NCBI GenBank assembly: GCA_025451715.1
Contig: JANWJY010000085.1
Coordinates: forward strand, 1-18,633
Direction: 5' to 3'
DNA length: 18,633 nt
Source of the DNA: Fimbriimonadaceae bacterium
GTDB taxonomy: Bacteria > Armatimonadota > Fimbriimonadia > Fimbriimonadales > Fimbriimonadaceae
Shown: piece by piece, positions 7,652 to 14,159 of the stretch
Layout: each line of letters opens with the position of its first letter
Numbering within the stretch: position 1 is the stretch's first letter
Program-made: the position numbers and the translations under genes
Notes under the pieces: generated by a model
What the model saw: the letters and a program-made list of their open reading frames with translations, nothing else
Databases searched by the model: none
Told to the model about the DNA's origin: nothing

Positions 7652-9037
7652 CTAGTTACCGATCAAGCTGTTGAGCAGCATGCCTCCAGAGATCGCCTGG
7701 ATCACGCCGGTGAGTGTAATGCCCTTCGGTTGGCCGAAGAGCAGATAGTCGCCGGGCAACACTTCGGGGTTGGCGCTGATATCGCCGCTCTTCAAATAGT
7801 CGTCGAGGTGCACCATCGTCACCTGCGTCTTGCCGTTCTCTTCCGGCCGCGCAATGTACACGCGCCGCATCGTGCCCTTGCCGTCGAGGCCGCCCGCCTT
7901 TGCGAGCGCGTCTGTTACGCGAAGCTTCTCGCCGTCATTGAACAGGAACTTCCCTGGCCTTGCGACCTGGCCGAGCACTGTGAACGCCCGCTCGTTGCGG
8001 TTGACGTACACGAGGTCGCCCGATTCCATCGCGAACTCGCCGCGCTTGGGATCGGTCGCATCGAGCTGGAACAGCTCGCCCTTTCGCATCACCATCAGCG
8101 ATGACATCGTGCCCTCCGCGTTCGGGCCACCCGCCGCGGCGATCGCAGCAAGCAGTGTCTGGCTGCCGCGCAGGACGAATTCGCCCGGGCTAGCGACCTC
8201 GCCGAGCACAGTTACACGCCGGGCTTCGAGCGCCATCACTGAGACCGTGTCGCCCGGCTCGAGCAAGTACGGCGAGTAGTTCGCACCTGGCCGAAGCGGA
8301 AACTCCCTCGACTGTGGACCGCGGCGCACGCTGACGCGGACCTCGTCCGACTGCGTCGTGTCCCACTCGGAACCGTTGGTGCGGAACCCGCCTGCCGCGG
8401 CGATCGCCTTGTAAACGTCGCTGCCCGAAGGGAGCTTCAGTTCGCCCGGCGCCTGCACTTGGCCCAACACCCACACGCGTGAGAACGGCGCGGGAGACAG
8501 CGTCACGACGTCGTTCGGTTCAAGCGGTTGGTCACCCGCTCCAGCGAGAAGGCTCGATACGTTGACCGAAGCGATCTTCTGTCCCGAGCGATAGAGCTGC
8601 GCGTCGACGCGGTCGGCGTCTGTGCCCAGCTCGCTGCTCGAGAGGAGCTGCCTCAAAGTCATGTCCGGAGCGAGCGCGACCGGGCCCTTCCCTCCGCCAA
8701 GGCCGACGACGTACACGACCTCCGTCCGCAGGTCCTTGATCGTCACGTAAACATCGTCGGATGGGACGAACGGACGCATCGCACGCCGTAGCTCGCTTTG
8801 CGCCTCTTGAAGCGTCTTCCCTTCCAAAACCACACGAAAGCCCTTTCCGTACACGGCGCCGTCGGACTGCACGGTCATTTCGCCGCCATAGGGAGTGGTC
8901 ACGGTGACGGTATCTCCTGGCTTAAGCCGTAGCGGCGGGCGGTCCGGGGACTGGCCGCCGATCATGAGCACGACCAGCAGGACCGAACCCAAACCTCGCA
9001 GCGTCAAGGAGGTTCTTCCGTTCATAACGTGATGCAC
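7652..9037 (-). CDS. Polysaccharide export protein (Wza-like, Poly_export plus SLBB repeats)
   Basis: A 461-residue exported protein. It begins with a signal peptide (RGLGSVLLVVLMIGG), then a Poly_export domain (LRLKPGDTVTVTT...VQSDGAVYGKGF...PFVPSDDVYVTI) and several SLBB-type repeats, each with a VxVLGxVxxPGEF/KF signature (VWVLGQVQAPGEL, VTVLGEVASPGEF, FTVLGQVARPGKF). It ends with a hydrophobic/amphipathic tail (GVIQAISGGMLLNSLI) such as could insert in the outer membrane. No lipobox cysteine follows the signal peptide, unlike E. coli Wza. It should form the periplasmic/outer-membrane exit channel. It is the first gene of the minus-strand locus. GTG at 9037, eight bases after a GACAAT box, and ATG at 9025 are both possible starts; neither has a Shine-Dalgarno sequence. 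Confidence 0.88.
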   Translation of the reverse strand: MHHVMNGRTSLTLRGLGSVLLVVLMIGGQSPDRPPLRLKPGDTVTVTTPYGGEMTVQSDGAVYGKGFRVVLEGKTLQEAQSELRRAMRPFVPSDDVYVTIKDLRTEVVYVVGLGGGKGPVALAPDMTLRQLLSSSELGTDADRVDAQLYRSGQKIASVNVSSLLAGAGDQPLEPNDVVTLSPAPFSRVWVLGQVQAPGELKLPSGSDVYKAIAAAGGFRTNGSEWDTTQSDEVRVSVRRGPQSREFPLRPGANYSPYLLEPGDTVSVMALEARRVTVLGEVASPGEFVLRGSQTLLAAIAAAGGPNAEGTMSSLMVMRKGELFQLDATDPKRGEFAMESGDLVYVNRNERAFTVLGQVARPGKFLFNDGEKLRVTDALAKAGGLDGKGTMRRVYIARPEENGKTQVTMVHLDDYLKSGDISANPEVLPGDYLLFGQPKGITLTGVIQAISGGMLLNSLIGN

Positions 9038-9084
9038 CGTGTGAGATTGTCGGCAGAAAAGCCCCCGTCTGAATACCTGGGCCT

Positions 9085-9174
9085 AGGTTCAACCGAATTC
9101 CTGGTTTGAGGGCAGCGAATTCCCGTCTAAACGGGAAATCTGGATGTTTTCAGAAGGCCCGGCTCAGGTTCAAA
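9085..9174. promoter_or_regulatory. Divergent wza-like/metF control region with two AGGTTCAA motifs and a hairpin
   Basis: The 156-base gap 9038-9193 separates the export operon (minus) from metF (plus). It holds AGGTTCAAC at 9085-9093 and AGGTTCAAA at 9166-9174, both reading TTGAACCT toward the export gene. GAATTC occurs twice, 22 bases apart (9095-9100 and 9117-9122). A perfect 7-bp hairpin has arms TTCCCGT (9120-9126) and ACGGGAA (9131-9137) around CTAA. The hairpin has no T tract, so it looks more like an operator or mRNA structure than a terminator. The binding factor, if any, is unknown. Confidence 0.4.
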
Positions 9175-9181
9175 CGCGCCG

Positions 9182-9187
9182 TATAAT
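9182..9187 (+). promoter_or_regulatory. Consensus -10 box TATAAT of metF (leaderless-type promoter)
   Basis: A perfect TATAAT ends six bases before the GTG start of metF, so transcription would begin at or next to the start codon and the mRNA would have no leader. There is no Shine-Dalgarno sequence and no recognisable -35 hexamer at the normal distance. AGGTTCAAA sits seven bases upstream of the box. Confidence 0.65.
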
Positions 9188-9193
9188 GGCCCC

Positions 9194-10060
9194 GTGACCG
9201 TTCGCGCCCTCCTGGAGGCGAAGGCCCCCGTCTTCTCCTTCGAGTACTTCCCCCCTAAGACCGAACAGGGCGAAAAGAACCTTTTCGAGACCGTACGGTC
9301 GATGAAGGACCTCGACCCCGGGTTCGTGTCGATCACTTGCGGCGCCGGCGGAACGACCAGGCACAAGACCCTCGACTGGGCGGACCAGATCAAGAAGGAC
9401 ATCGGCATCGAGGTCGTGGTCCACATGACGTGCCTCGGGCGCACGCGCGACGAGCTGCGAAAAGAGATCTCGGACGCGCGGGACCGCGGGATCGAGAACG
9501 TTCTCGCGCTGCGTGGCGACCTGCCACAGCACGGTGCGGAGGTTGCGTACGGGGACGAGGTCTGCCGCTACGCGGTCGACCTGATCAAAGTGATCGACGA
9601 TGAGTTCCCTGAGGCGTGCACCCTCGGTGCGTGCTATCCCGAAGGTCACATCGACGCCGAGAGCCGCGACCTCGACATGGAGCGGCTGAAGGAGAAGTGC
9701 GACGCAGGACTCGACGTGCTCGTGACGCAGCTCTTTTTCGACAACGACCACTATTACTCTTTCGTCGAGCGCGCCCGCAGAATGGGGATCGAGCAACCGG
9801 TGATCCCGGGCATCATGCCCGTCACCGACCTCTCGCAGGTCGCGCGGTTTACGAGCATGTGCGGCGCCTCGATCCCGCAATCGCTCATGGAGAAGCTGGT
9901 CGCCTGCGACGGCGACAAGGATGCAACCTTGAAGGTCGGAGTCGAGCACGCCGTGCGGCAGTGCGAAGGTCTGCTCTCAAAGGGAGCACCAGGAGTCCAC
10001 TTTTACACCCTCAACAAGTCGCCAGCGACTCGCTTGGTCGTCGAAAGCATCCGGCGCTAG
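9194..10060 (+). CDS. metF: Methylenetetrahydrofolate reductase
   Basis: A 288-residue TIM-barrel flavoprotein that reduces 5,10-methylene-THF to 5-methyl-THF in the cytosol, supplying methyl groups for methionine and SAM. Recognisable family motifs are FSFEYFPPKT with the catalytic-type Glu17 (E. coli Glu28), DPGFVSITCGAGGTT, VVVHMTCLGRT, NVLALRGD with Asp109 in the flavin-tuning position, GACYPEGH, LVTQLFFDN and PVIPGIMPVT. The length equals the bacterial MetF type. The start is the GTG at 9194, only six bases after a TATAAT, implying a leaderless transcript. Some 63 bases separate its TAG from the downstream FkbM-type methyltransferase, which may use the SAM this pathway supports, but that is only contextual. 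Confidence 0.97.
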   Translation: MTVRALLEAKAPVFSFEYFPPKTEQGEKNLFETVRSMKDLDPGFVSITCGAGGTTRHKTLDWADQIKKDIGIEVVVHMTCLGRTRDELRKEISDARDRGIENVLALRGDLPQHGAEVAYGDEVCRYAVDLIKVIDDEFPEACTLGACYPEGHIDAESRDLDMERLKEKCDAGLDVLVTQLFFDNDHYYSFVERARRMGIEQPVIPGIMPVTDLSQVARFTSMCGASIPQSLMEKLVACDGDKDATLKVGVEHAVRQCEGLLSKGAPGVHFYTLNKSPATRLVVESIRR

Positions 10061-10123
10061 TGGCATCCTAGGCGCGGTTTCGACGTATCATCCCTTTAGG
10101 GGGCACAGAATCGGGTTTTCGCG

Positions 10124-10933
10124 ATGGACTTGTTCGAAGTCGTTCTCCCAAGGCGCAGGCGCAGGCGATGGCTTTGGTACGCGCAGACCGCGTTCCACAA
10201 GGACGTCCACGTCACCTTTGACGGTGACCTGGACGTTTGGAGCCCGGTGATGAACTTCACCGCTCGGCAGACCTTCGTCGCCGGTTACCGCGACCCTGAC
10301 GTGTTCGCGTGGCTCGATCGGTTCTTGCTGCCCGGAATGACCGTTTTCGACGTCGGTGCGAACGTCGGCGTCTATGGGATGTTCATGGCGCGTCGCGTCG
10401 TGCCAAGTGGAAGTTGTTACGCGTTCGAGCCGAACCCGGTCTTGCGTCCTTATCTTGAGGCGAACAAGAGGCAAAACTCGCTTCACAACCTTGACCTGAA
10501 CTTCGTCGGTACCGGTGACCAGGAGTCGGAGGTGTGTTTTGTGCGAAACCGCCTCAACCTCGGCCAGAGCCACGTCGCGCCGGGCCCGAACGGCAGCGAC
10601 CAGTCCGTTCATGTGCCGATCGTGCGTCTGGACGACTTCGTTGCGTCGCGCGGGATCGGTTGTGTCGACTTCGCGAAGATCGACGTCGAGGGTTTCGAGC
10701 TGCAGACGCTGCGTGGTTTTGAGGCGTCGCTGCGGCGGTTTTCTGACGTGGTCGTGCTGACTGAGATCGAGCCGCGGCACATGAAGCGGTACGGGTACAC
10801 GCGCGACGCGCTCTTCGCGTTTATGAGGGGCCTCGGTTTCAGCGCCTATGCGCTCGAGGGATCGCGTTTCGTGCCGTTCGAGGATGCTGGCAACGCGAAG
10901 GACGCGATCTGGAGCCGCGCGCCGTTGGCCTAG
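10124..10933 (+). CDS. FkbM-family SAM-dependent methyltransferase
   Basis: A 269-residue class I methyltransferase. The SAM motif I is VFDVGANVGVYG (about residues 73-84), followed by the acidic CYAFEPNPVLRPYLEANKRQN and, further on, VRLDDFVASRGIGCVDFAKIDVEGFELQTLRG. The IDVEG(F/H)E signature is diagnostic of the FkbM family, whose members mostly O-methylate sugars or polyketide-type hydroxyls. The substrate here is unknown; closeness to the polysaccharide locus suggests, but does not prove, a glycan. No convincing ribosome site precedes the ATG; a TATCAT at 10086-10091 is a possible -10 element. Its stop codon TAG forms the first bases of the TAGAAT box of the next gene. Confidence 0.9.
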   Translation: MDLFEVVLPRRRRRRWLWYAQTAFHKDVHVTFDGDLDVWSPVMNFTARQTFVAGYRDPDVFAWLDRFLLPGMTVFDVGANVGVYGMFMARRVVPSGSCYAFEPNPVLRPYLEANKRQNSLHNLDLNFVGTGDQESEVCFVRNRLNLGQSHVAPGPNGSDQSVHVPIVRLDDFVASRGIGCVDFAKIDVEGFELQTLRGFEASLRRFSDVVVLTEIEPRHMKRYGYTRDALFAFMRGLGFSAYALEGSRFVPFEDAGNAKDAIWSRAPLA

Positions 10934-10936
10934 AAT
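10931..10936 (+). promoter_or_regulatory. Candidate -10 box TAGAAT overlapping the FkbM stop, before the PhyH-family gene
   Basis: TAGAAT begins with the stop codon of the methyltransferase gene and ends seven bases before the GTG at 10944. This is the same geometry as the metF promoter and would give a leaderless message. An alternative is simple read-through from upstream with the weak AAGG at 10938-10941 as ribosome site. Confidence 0.4.
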
Positions 10937-10943
10937 TAAGGCA

Positions 10944-11648
10944 GTGCCAAAGATCTTCGTCAATCTCGATGGCTTCGCGCTAATGCGATCCACGTTGGAT
11001 CCCAGAATGATCGAGAGTCTTATCGTGGCGGTCGAGGGCTTTGAGTCTGACAGTAGCCGTGCTGGCACACGTCGTTTGCTCGGACTACCTCAAGTGGCCG
11101 CGATCGCATGCGCGGGTCCGGTCTTTGATCTCGTGGCGTCGATTATCGGTGCAAACGCGTTCCCAGTAAGAGCAATCCTCTTCGACAAGCAGCCCGGCGT
11201 CAACTGGGACCTCGGATATCACCAAGACCGAGCCATCGCTATCAAGGAGAGGCGTGAGGTCGAAGGCTTTCACGGATGGTCTATCAAGGAAGGAGTGCCG
11301 CACGTACTCCCGCCGGCAAATGTGCTCGAGAACATGGTCAGCGCAAGGATCCACCTCGACGACTGCGGCCCGGACAACGGGCCGCTCCGCATCTCACCGG
11401 GGACGCACAAGCTGGGAATCATTGACAAGCACGACGTCCCAGCCGTCGCCAGGAAACACGGCGAGGTCGTTTGCACGGACATGGCTGGTAGCGTTTTGCT
11501 CATGCGGCCGCTACTGTTGCACGCTTCGAGCAAAGCGCTCGCACCTTCGCATCGCCGGGTCATCCACATCGAGTACTCGGCCCCCGCACTACCGGGCGGA
11601 CTTGAGTGGTATGAGGCAGCTTTGCCTGGCACCCCTCCGGGGTGCTGA
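10944..11648 (+). CDS. Phytanoyl-CoA dioxygenase (PhyH) family Fe(II)/2-oxoglutarate oxygenase
   Basis: A 234-residue double-stranded beta-helix oxygenase. The iron triad is visible: H93 and D95 in GYHQDRAIA and distal H193 in MRPLLLHASS. The arginine pair in HRRVIHIEYS about twelve residues later is the expected 2-oxoglutarate carboxylate anchor. The middle portion (IHLDDCGPDNGPLRISPGTHKLG) is the classic PhyH 'DNG-L-PGSH' element. Such enzymes hydroxylate small molecules, lipids or sugars; the substrate cannot be named. The frame is open upstream inside the methyltransferase gene, but that extension is arginine-rich shadow; GTG at 10944 starts the natural VPKIFVNLDGF. It lies ten bases behind the methyltransferase and ahead of a strong terminator, so the two probably work together. 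Confidence 0.88.
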   Translation: MPKIFVNLDGFALMRSTLDPRMIESLIVAVEGFESDSSRAGTRRLLGLPQVAAIACAGPVFDLVASIIGANAFPVRAILFDKQPGVNWDLGYHQDRAIAIKERREVEGFHGWSIKEGVPHVLPPANVLENMVSARIHLDDCGPDNGPLRISPGTHKLGIIDKHDVPAVARKHGEVVCTDMAGSVLLMRPLLLHASSKALAPSHRRVIHIEYSAPALPGGLEWYEAALPGTPPGC

Positions 11649-11661
11649 AACGTTGACCGCA

Positions 11662-11707
11662 TAGCCAGGGGTGTCGCTTCGCTCAACCCCTGGCTACTTT
11701 CTTTGAC
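11662..11707 (+). terminator. Hairpin terminator after the PhyH-family gene
   Basis: A perfect 11-bp stem, TAGCCAGGGGT (11662-11672) and ACCCCTGGCTA (11686-11696), with a 13-base loop, begins 13 bases after the stop and is followed by the pyrimidine-rich CTTTCTTTG. It fits a Rho-independent terminator for the plus-strand genes. On the opposite strand no T tract follows, so it is less convincing for melA. Confidence 0.75.
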
Positions 11708-11720
11708 CCCTATCGGGGTC
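11705..11720. repeat. Small inverted repeat overlapping the melA stop
   Basis: GACCCC and GGGGTC (6-bp arms, loop TATC) abut each other, and the second arm includes bases of the melA stop codon. It may help end melA transcription together with the adjacent longer hairpin, but it has no T tract of its own. Confidence 0.4.
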
Positions 11721-13017
11721 ACTTCATGGATGAGATCCAGTCGCCGTGCGCTTCGAAGAGGTCGTCGCAGAGGCACCTGACCTTGTCGAGCGGGAGGTCT
11801 TGCGAAGTGTGCGGGTCGAGCATCGCAGCCTGGTAGACGTGGTCTTTCTTTCTCGTCAGGCAGGCTTCCACGGTGAGCGACTGCACGTTTACGTTGGTCA
11901 TGATCATCGCCGCGAGCTGCGGTGGGAGCGCGCCGACCTTGCGGGGCTGGATCCCATTTCGATCGACGTCGCAAGGGACCTCGACGCAACAGCCCTGCGG
12001 CAAGTTGTCGATCAGCCCTTGGTTGTCAACGTTGCCGTAGATCACACTCGGGTTTCCCGTCTCCATCGAGTGCACGATCGCGGAGCCGTATTCGACGCTC
12101 CGTTTGACTTCGATCGGTTCGTCGCCCTCCATCTTCGTGCGCATTTCTTCCCATTTCTGGATTTGAACCTCGCAGCGCCGAATGTACTCGTCGAGCGGGA
12201 CGTTGAAGCGCTCGATCAGCTCCGGCGAATCGCGGCGGATGAAGTGCGGACAGTACTCGCTGAAGTGCTCGCTCGACTCGGTGACAAAGTAGCCGAGCCA
12301 CTTGAGCATTTCGTAGCGTACGCGGTTCGTGTCCGGCACCCTGTTCTCGTTAATGACCTTGTGGATCAGCGGGTAGAGGTCTTCGCCGTTGCGCTCAAAG
12401 CGCAGGTAGAAGGCCATGTGGTTGATCCCTGCGCAGAGGTAGTCGATCTCTTCTTTCGGTATCCCTATGTCGCGGGCAAGCTCGCCGGCGGTACCCTGCA
12501 CGCTGTGGCAGAGGCCGACGTTCTCTATTCCCGTTTCTCGGTTCAGCGCCCAGCAGAGCATCGCCATCGGGTTGGTGTAGTTGATCATCAGCGCATTTGG
12601 ACACAGCTCCTCCATGTCTTTCGCGATGTCGAGCAGTACGGGGACCGTGCGCAGCGCGCGGAAGATGCCGCCGATACCGAGCGTGTCGGCGATCGTTTGC
12701 CGTAGCCCGTACTTTTTCGGGACCTCGAAGTCGATGACGGTGCCAGGCTTGTAGCCCGCGACCTGCACCATGATGATCACGTAGTCGGCGTTCTTGAGCG
12801 CCTCGCGGCGGTCGGTGTGTGCGGTGATCTTCGCCTTTTCTGCTTTTAGGGTCGCCTTGATCTTTTGGCCGACGATCTCGCTGGTCTTGAGGCGCTCGGG
12901 GTCGATGTCCATGAGCGCGATGTGGCTGTCGCTCAGCTCGGGGTAGCTGAGGATGTCGCCCATGAGGTTCTTGGCGAACACCGTGCTCCCGGCGCCTATC
13001 ATCGCGATATTCGGCAT
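11719..13017 (-). CDS. melA: GH4 alpha-galactosidase (MelA-type, NAD+/Mn2+-dependent)
   Basis: A 432-residue glycoside hydrolase family 4 enzyme, close in length and motifs to E. coli MelA (451). It has the Rossmann NAD-binding MIGAGSTVFAKNLMGDIL at the N-terminus, the second-strand LMDIDPERL, QTIADTLGIGGIFRALRT, and INYTNPMAM for substrate contacts. The metal site is C170 in GLCHSVQGTAGEL with H200 in AGINHMAFYL. LGYFVTESSEHFSEY and GNVDNQGLIDNLPQGCCVEV are strongly MelA-like. GH4 enzymes cleave by an oxidation-elimination-reduction cycle in the cytosol, here most likely alpha-galactosides such as melibiose or raffinose. An in-frame extension to 13140 runs through the inverted repeat and is not credible; the ATG at 13017 starts the canonical N-terminus. 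No transporter or regulator gene adjoins it. Confidence 0.95.
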   Translation of the reverse strand: MPNIAMIGAGSTVFAKNLMGDILSYPELSDSHIALMDIDPERLKTSEIVGQKIKATLKAEKAKITAHTDRREALKNADYVIIMVQVAGYKPGTVIDFEVPKKYGLRQTIADTLGIGGIFRALRTVPVLLDIAKDMEELCPNALMINYTNPMAMLCWALNRETGIENVGLCHSVQGTAGELARDIGIPKEEIDYLCAGINHMAFYLRFERNGEDLYPLIHKVINENRVPDTNRVRYEMLKWLGYFVTESSEHFSEYCPHFIRRDSPELIERFNVPLDEYIRRCEVQIQKWEEMRTKMEGDEPIEVKRSVEYGSAIVHSMETGNPSVIYGNVDNQGLIDNLPQGCCVEVPCDVDRNGIQPRKVGALPPQLAAMIMTNVNVQSLTVEACLTRKKDHVYQAAMLDPHTSQDLPLDKVRCLCDDLFEAHGDWISSMK

Positions 13018-13024
13018 GGGAGGA

Positions 13025-13030
13025 ATTATG
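13025..13030 (-). promoter_or_regulatory. Candidate -10 box CATAAT of melA (leaderless-type)
   Basis: On the minus strand CATAAT ends seven bases before the melA ATG, with CCTCCC rather than a Shine-Dalgarno between them. This again is leaderless geometry. The motif TTTGAACCT (13044-13036) lies just upstream. A second AT-rich box, TAAAAT (13066-13061), sits within the inverted repeat spacer. Confidence 0.45.
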
Positions 13031-13032
13031 GT

Positions 13033-13087
13033 CGCAGGTTCAAAAAGGGCGGGTATTCCCATTTTAAGAGGGGAATTTGAACCTGCG
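13033..13087. repeat. Perfect 12-bp inverted repeat in the melA/kinase divergent region
   Basis: CGCAGGTTCAAA (13033-13044) and TTTGAACCTGCG (13076-13087) are exact reverse complements separated by 31 bases. They contain the 9-mer that recurs elsewhere between genes. Lying between two divergent genes, this could be a two-site operator for a dimeric regulator with DNA looping or paired recognition sites of a dispersed element. No regulator gene is next to it. Confidence 0.7.
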
Positions 13088-13121
13088 GAGGGTGGCGGAA
13101 AATGGGATCTGCTTCCGACGC

Positions 13122-13141
13122 GGTGCCGCAGGAGCGGCACC
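13122..13141. repeat. Short palindrome GGTGCCGC/GCGGCACC ahead of the kinase gene
   Basis: A perfect 8-bp stem with loop AGGA, followed shortly by the imperfect 7-base repeat TTCATCA-TTGATCA-TTC at 13157-13173. Both look like short dispersed non-coding repeats, which argues against coding in this segment and against a kinase start upstream of it. Confidence 0.5.
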
Positions 13142-13163
13142 CTGCCCTATCCATCGTTCATCA

Positions 13164-14102
13164 TTGATCATTCTGGAACCGACACCGCCTTCACCAGCCG
13201 AGCTCGCGCCGGCGCTTTCCAAGCACTCGTTGCGTGGCGATGTGCGGTATGTGGGCGGCGGGTTTGTGAACTTCGTGTACGCGGTCGGCGACGATTTGAT
13301 CCTACGCGTGAACCGACCGGACCGCGACACTGAGGACGCGTACACCGAGGCGGTGGCCGTGCCCGTTGTTCGTGCTGCGGGCATCAAAGCGCCGGAGCTG
13401 GTGGTGTTCGACGATTCGCGCGATGCTGTTGATTCTGTCTTCACCGTGTATGCGCGTGCTGCGGGCGACGCGTTGGGAACGGTGCGCGTCGAGCAGAGCG
13501 AGCTTCCTTCGCTGTATCACGAGCTTGGCCGCGAGATCGGTCGTCTGCACACTCGCGTGACGCACGTCGAGGATCCGAACGGTTGGCTCGACTACGCGGA
13601 GTACCACGATCCGCGCGGCGTCATCGAGACTGCGTTTTCTGCGGGGCGCATTGATCGCGTGAGCAGCGATTGGCTGATCAAGTGGACGGATGCTATCGCA
13701 CCGCGTCTGAACTTTGATGTTCCGAGGGTGTTCGTTCACAACGACCTGCACGCGGGGAACACGATGGTGCTTCAGTCACCTTTACGTTTGTCGTCTGTGA
13801 TCGACTGGGGCGACGCCGCGTGGTTCGATCCGATGGTCGACTTCGAGACGATGCCTGTGTGGTGCGTGCCGTGGGCGCTTTCCGGTTATCGCACCGAGGG
13901 CGGTGTGGTGGACGAGACTTTCATTGGTCGATTGTTGTGGCACAACGTGGGAACGGTGCTCGAGTGGTCGGACGACGAGTTCGTCGGCATGCCGGACCCG
14001 TGGATCCCTCGGACGTCCTCGCTGTGGGTCAACCTCGCGCGGCTGTTGCGTATGGATCTTTCTGACGAGTGGCAGGCGTGGCTGCCGGACGCTCCGGTGT
14101 GA
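13164..14102 (+). CDS. Aminoglycoside-phosphotransferase-family kinase (protein-kinase-like fold)
   Basis: About 312 residues. The N-lobe has the glycine-rich RYVGGGFVNFVYAV and ILRVNR, with an alternative to the kinase lysine. The C-lobe shows the catalytic Brenner motif VHNDLHAGN (H192, D194, N199) and the metal-binding IDWGD (D214, D217). These are hallmarks of the APH/choline-kinase/homoserine-kinase-like family (PF01636), which phosphorylates small hydroxylated molecules. Antibiotic resistance should not be assumed; most chromosomal members have unknown substrates. The start is uncertain. I use TTG at 13164. Earlier in-frame TTG (13077) and GTG (13092) would translate through the inverted repeat and palindrome. 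The TTG at 13077 does have GAGGGG three bases upstream. Confidence 0.82.
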   Translation: MIILEPTPPSPAELAPALSKHSLRGDVRYVGGGFVNFVYAVGDDLILRVNRPDRDTEDAYTEAVAVPVVRAAGIKAPELVVFDDSRDAVDSVFTVYARAAGDALGTVRVEQSELPSLYHELGREIGRLHTRVTHVEDPNGWLDYAEYHDPRGVIETAFSAGRIDRVSSDWLIKWTDAIAPRLNFDVPRVFVHNDLHAGNTMVLQSPLRLSSVIDWGDAAWFDPMVDFETMPVWCVPWALSGYRTEGGVVDETFIGRLLWHNVGTVLEWSDDEFVGMPDPWIPRTSSLWVNLARLLRMDLSDEWQAWLPDAPV

Positions 14103-14125
14103 GAGGGGGCGTGGGTTTAGGGTTT

Positions 14126-14150
14126 AGGGGGCTGCGCCCTCTTTCTTCCT
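14126..14150 (+). terminator. Probable terminator after the kinase gene
   Basis: AGGGGGC (14126-14132), loop TGC, then GCCCTCT (14136-14142) form a 7-bp stem with one G-U pair, followed by TTCTTCCT. It begins 23 bases after the stop and fits a weak Rho-independent terminator. Confidence 0.5.
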
Positions 14151-14159
14151 TGTAGAAGC

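Noticed and set aside
11746..12705. A 319-codon plus-strand frame opposite melA
   Set aside because: It is the reverse-complement shadow of strongly conserved MelA sequence; the translation is enriched in V, D, R and has no recognisable domain.
13020..13333. GGAGG with an ATG at 13028 on the plus strand, opening a frame to 13333
   Set aside because: The frame crosses the inverted repeat, palindrome and the kinase N-terminus out of frame, and its product has no sensible composition; the apparent ribosome site is the complement of the melA start region.
13164..14102. Calling the APH-family gene an antibiotic-resistance determinant
   Set aside because: Only the generic kinase motifs are visible; chromosomal members of this family act on many small molecules and nothing here indicates aminoglycoside use or mobility.
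14116..14129. Two tandem TTTAGGG units (plant-telomere-like)
   Set aside because: Only two copies, next to a bacterial terminator; chance occurrence.
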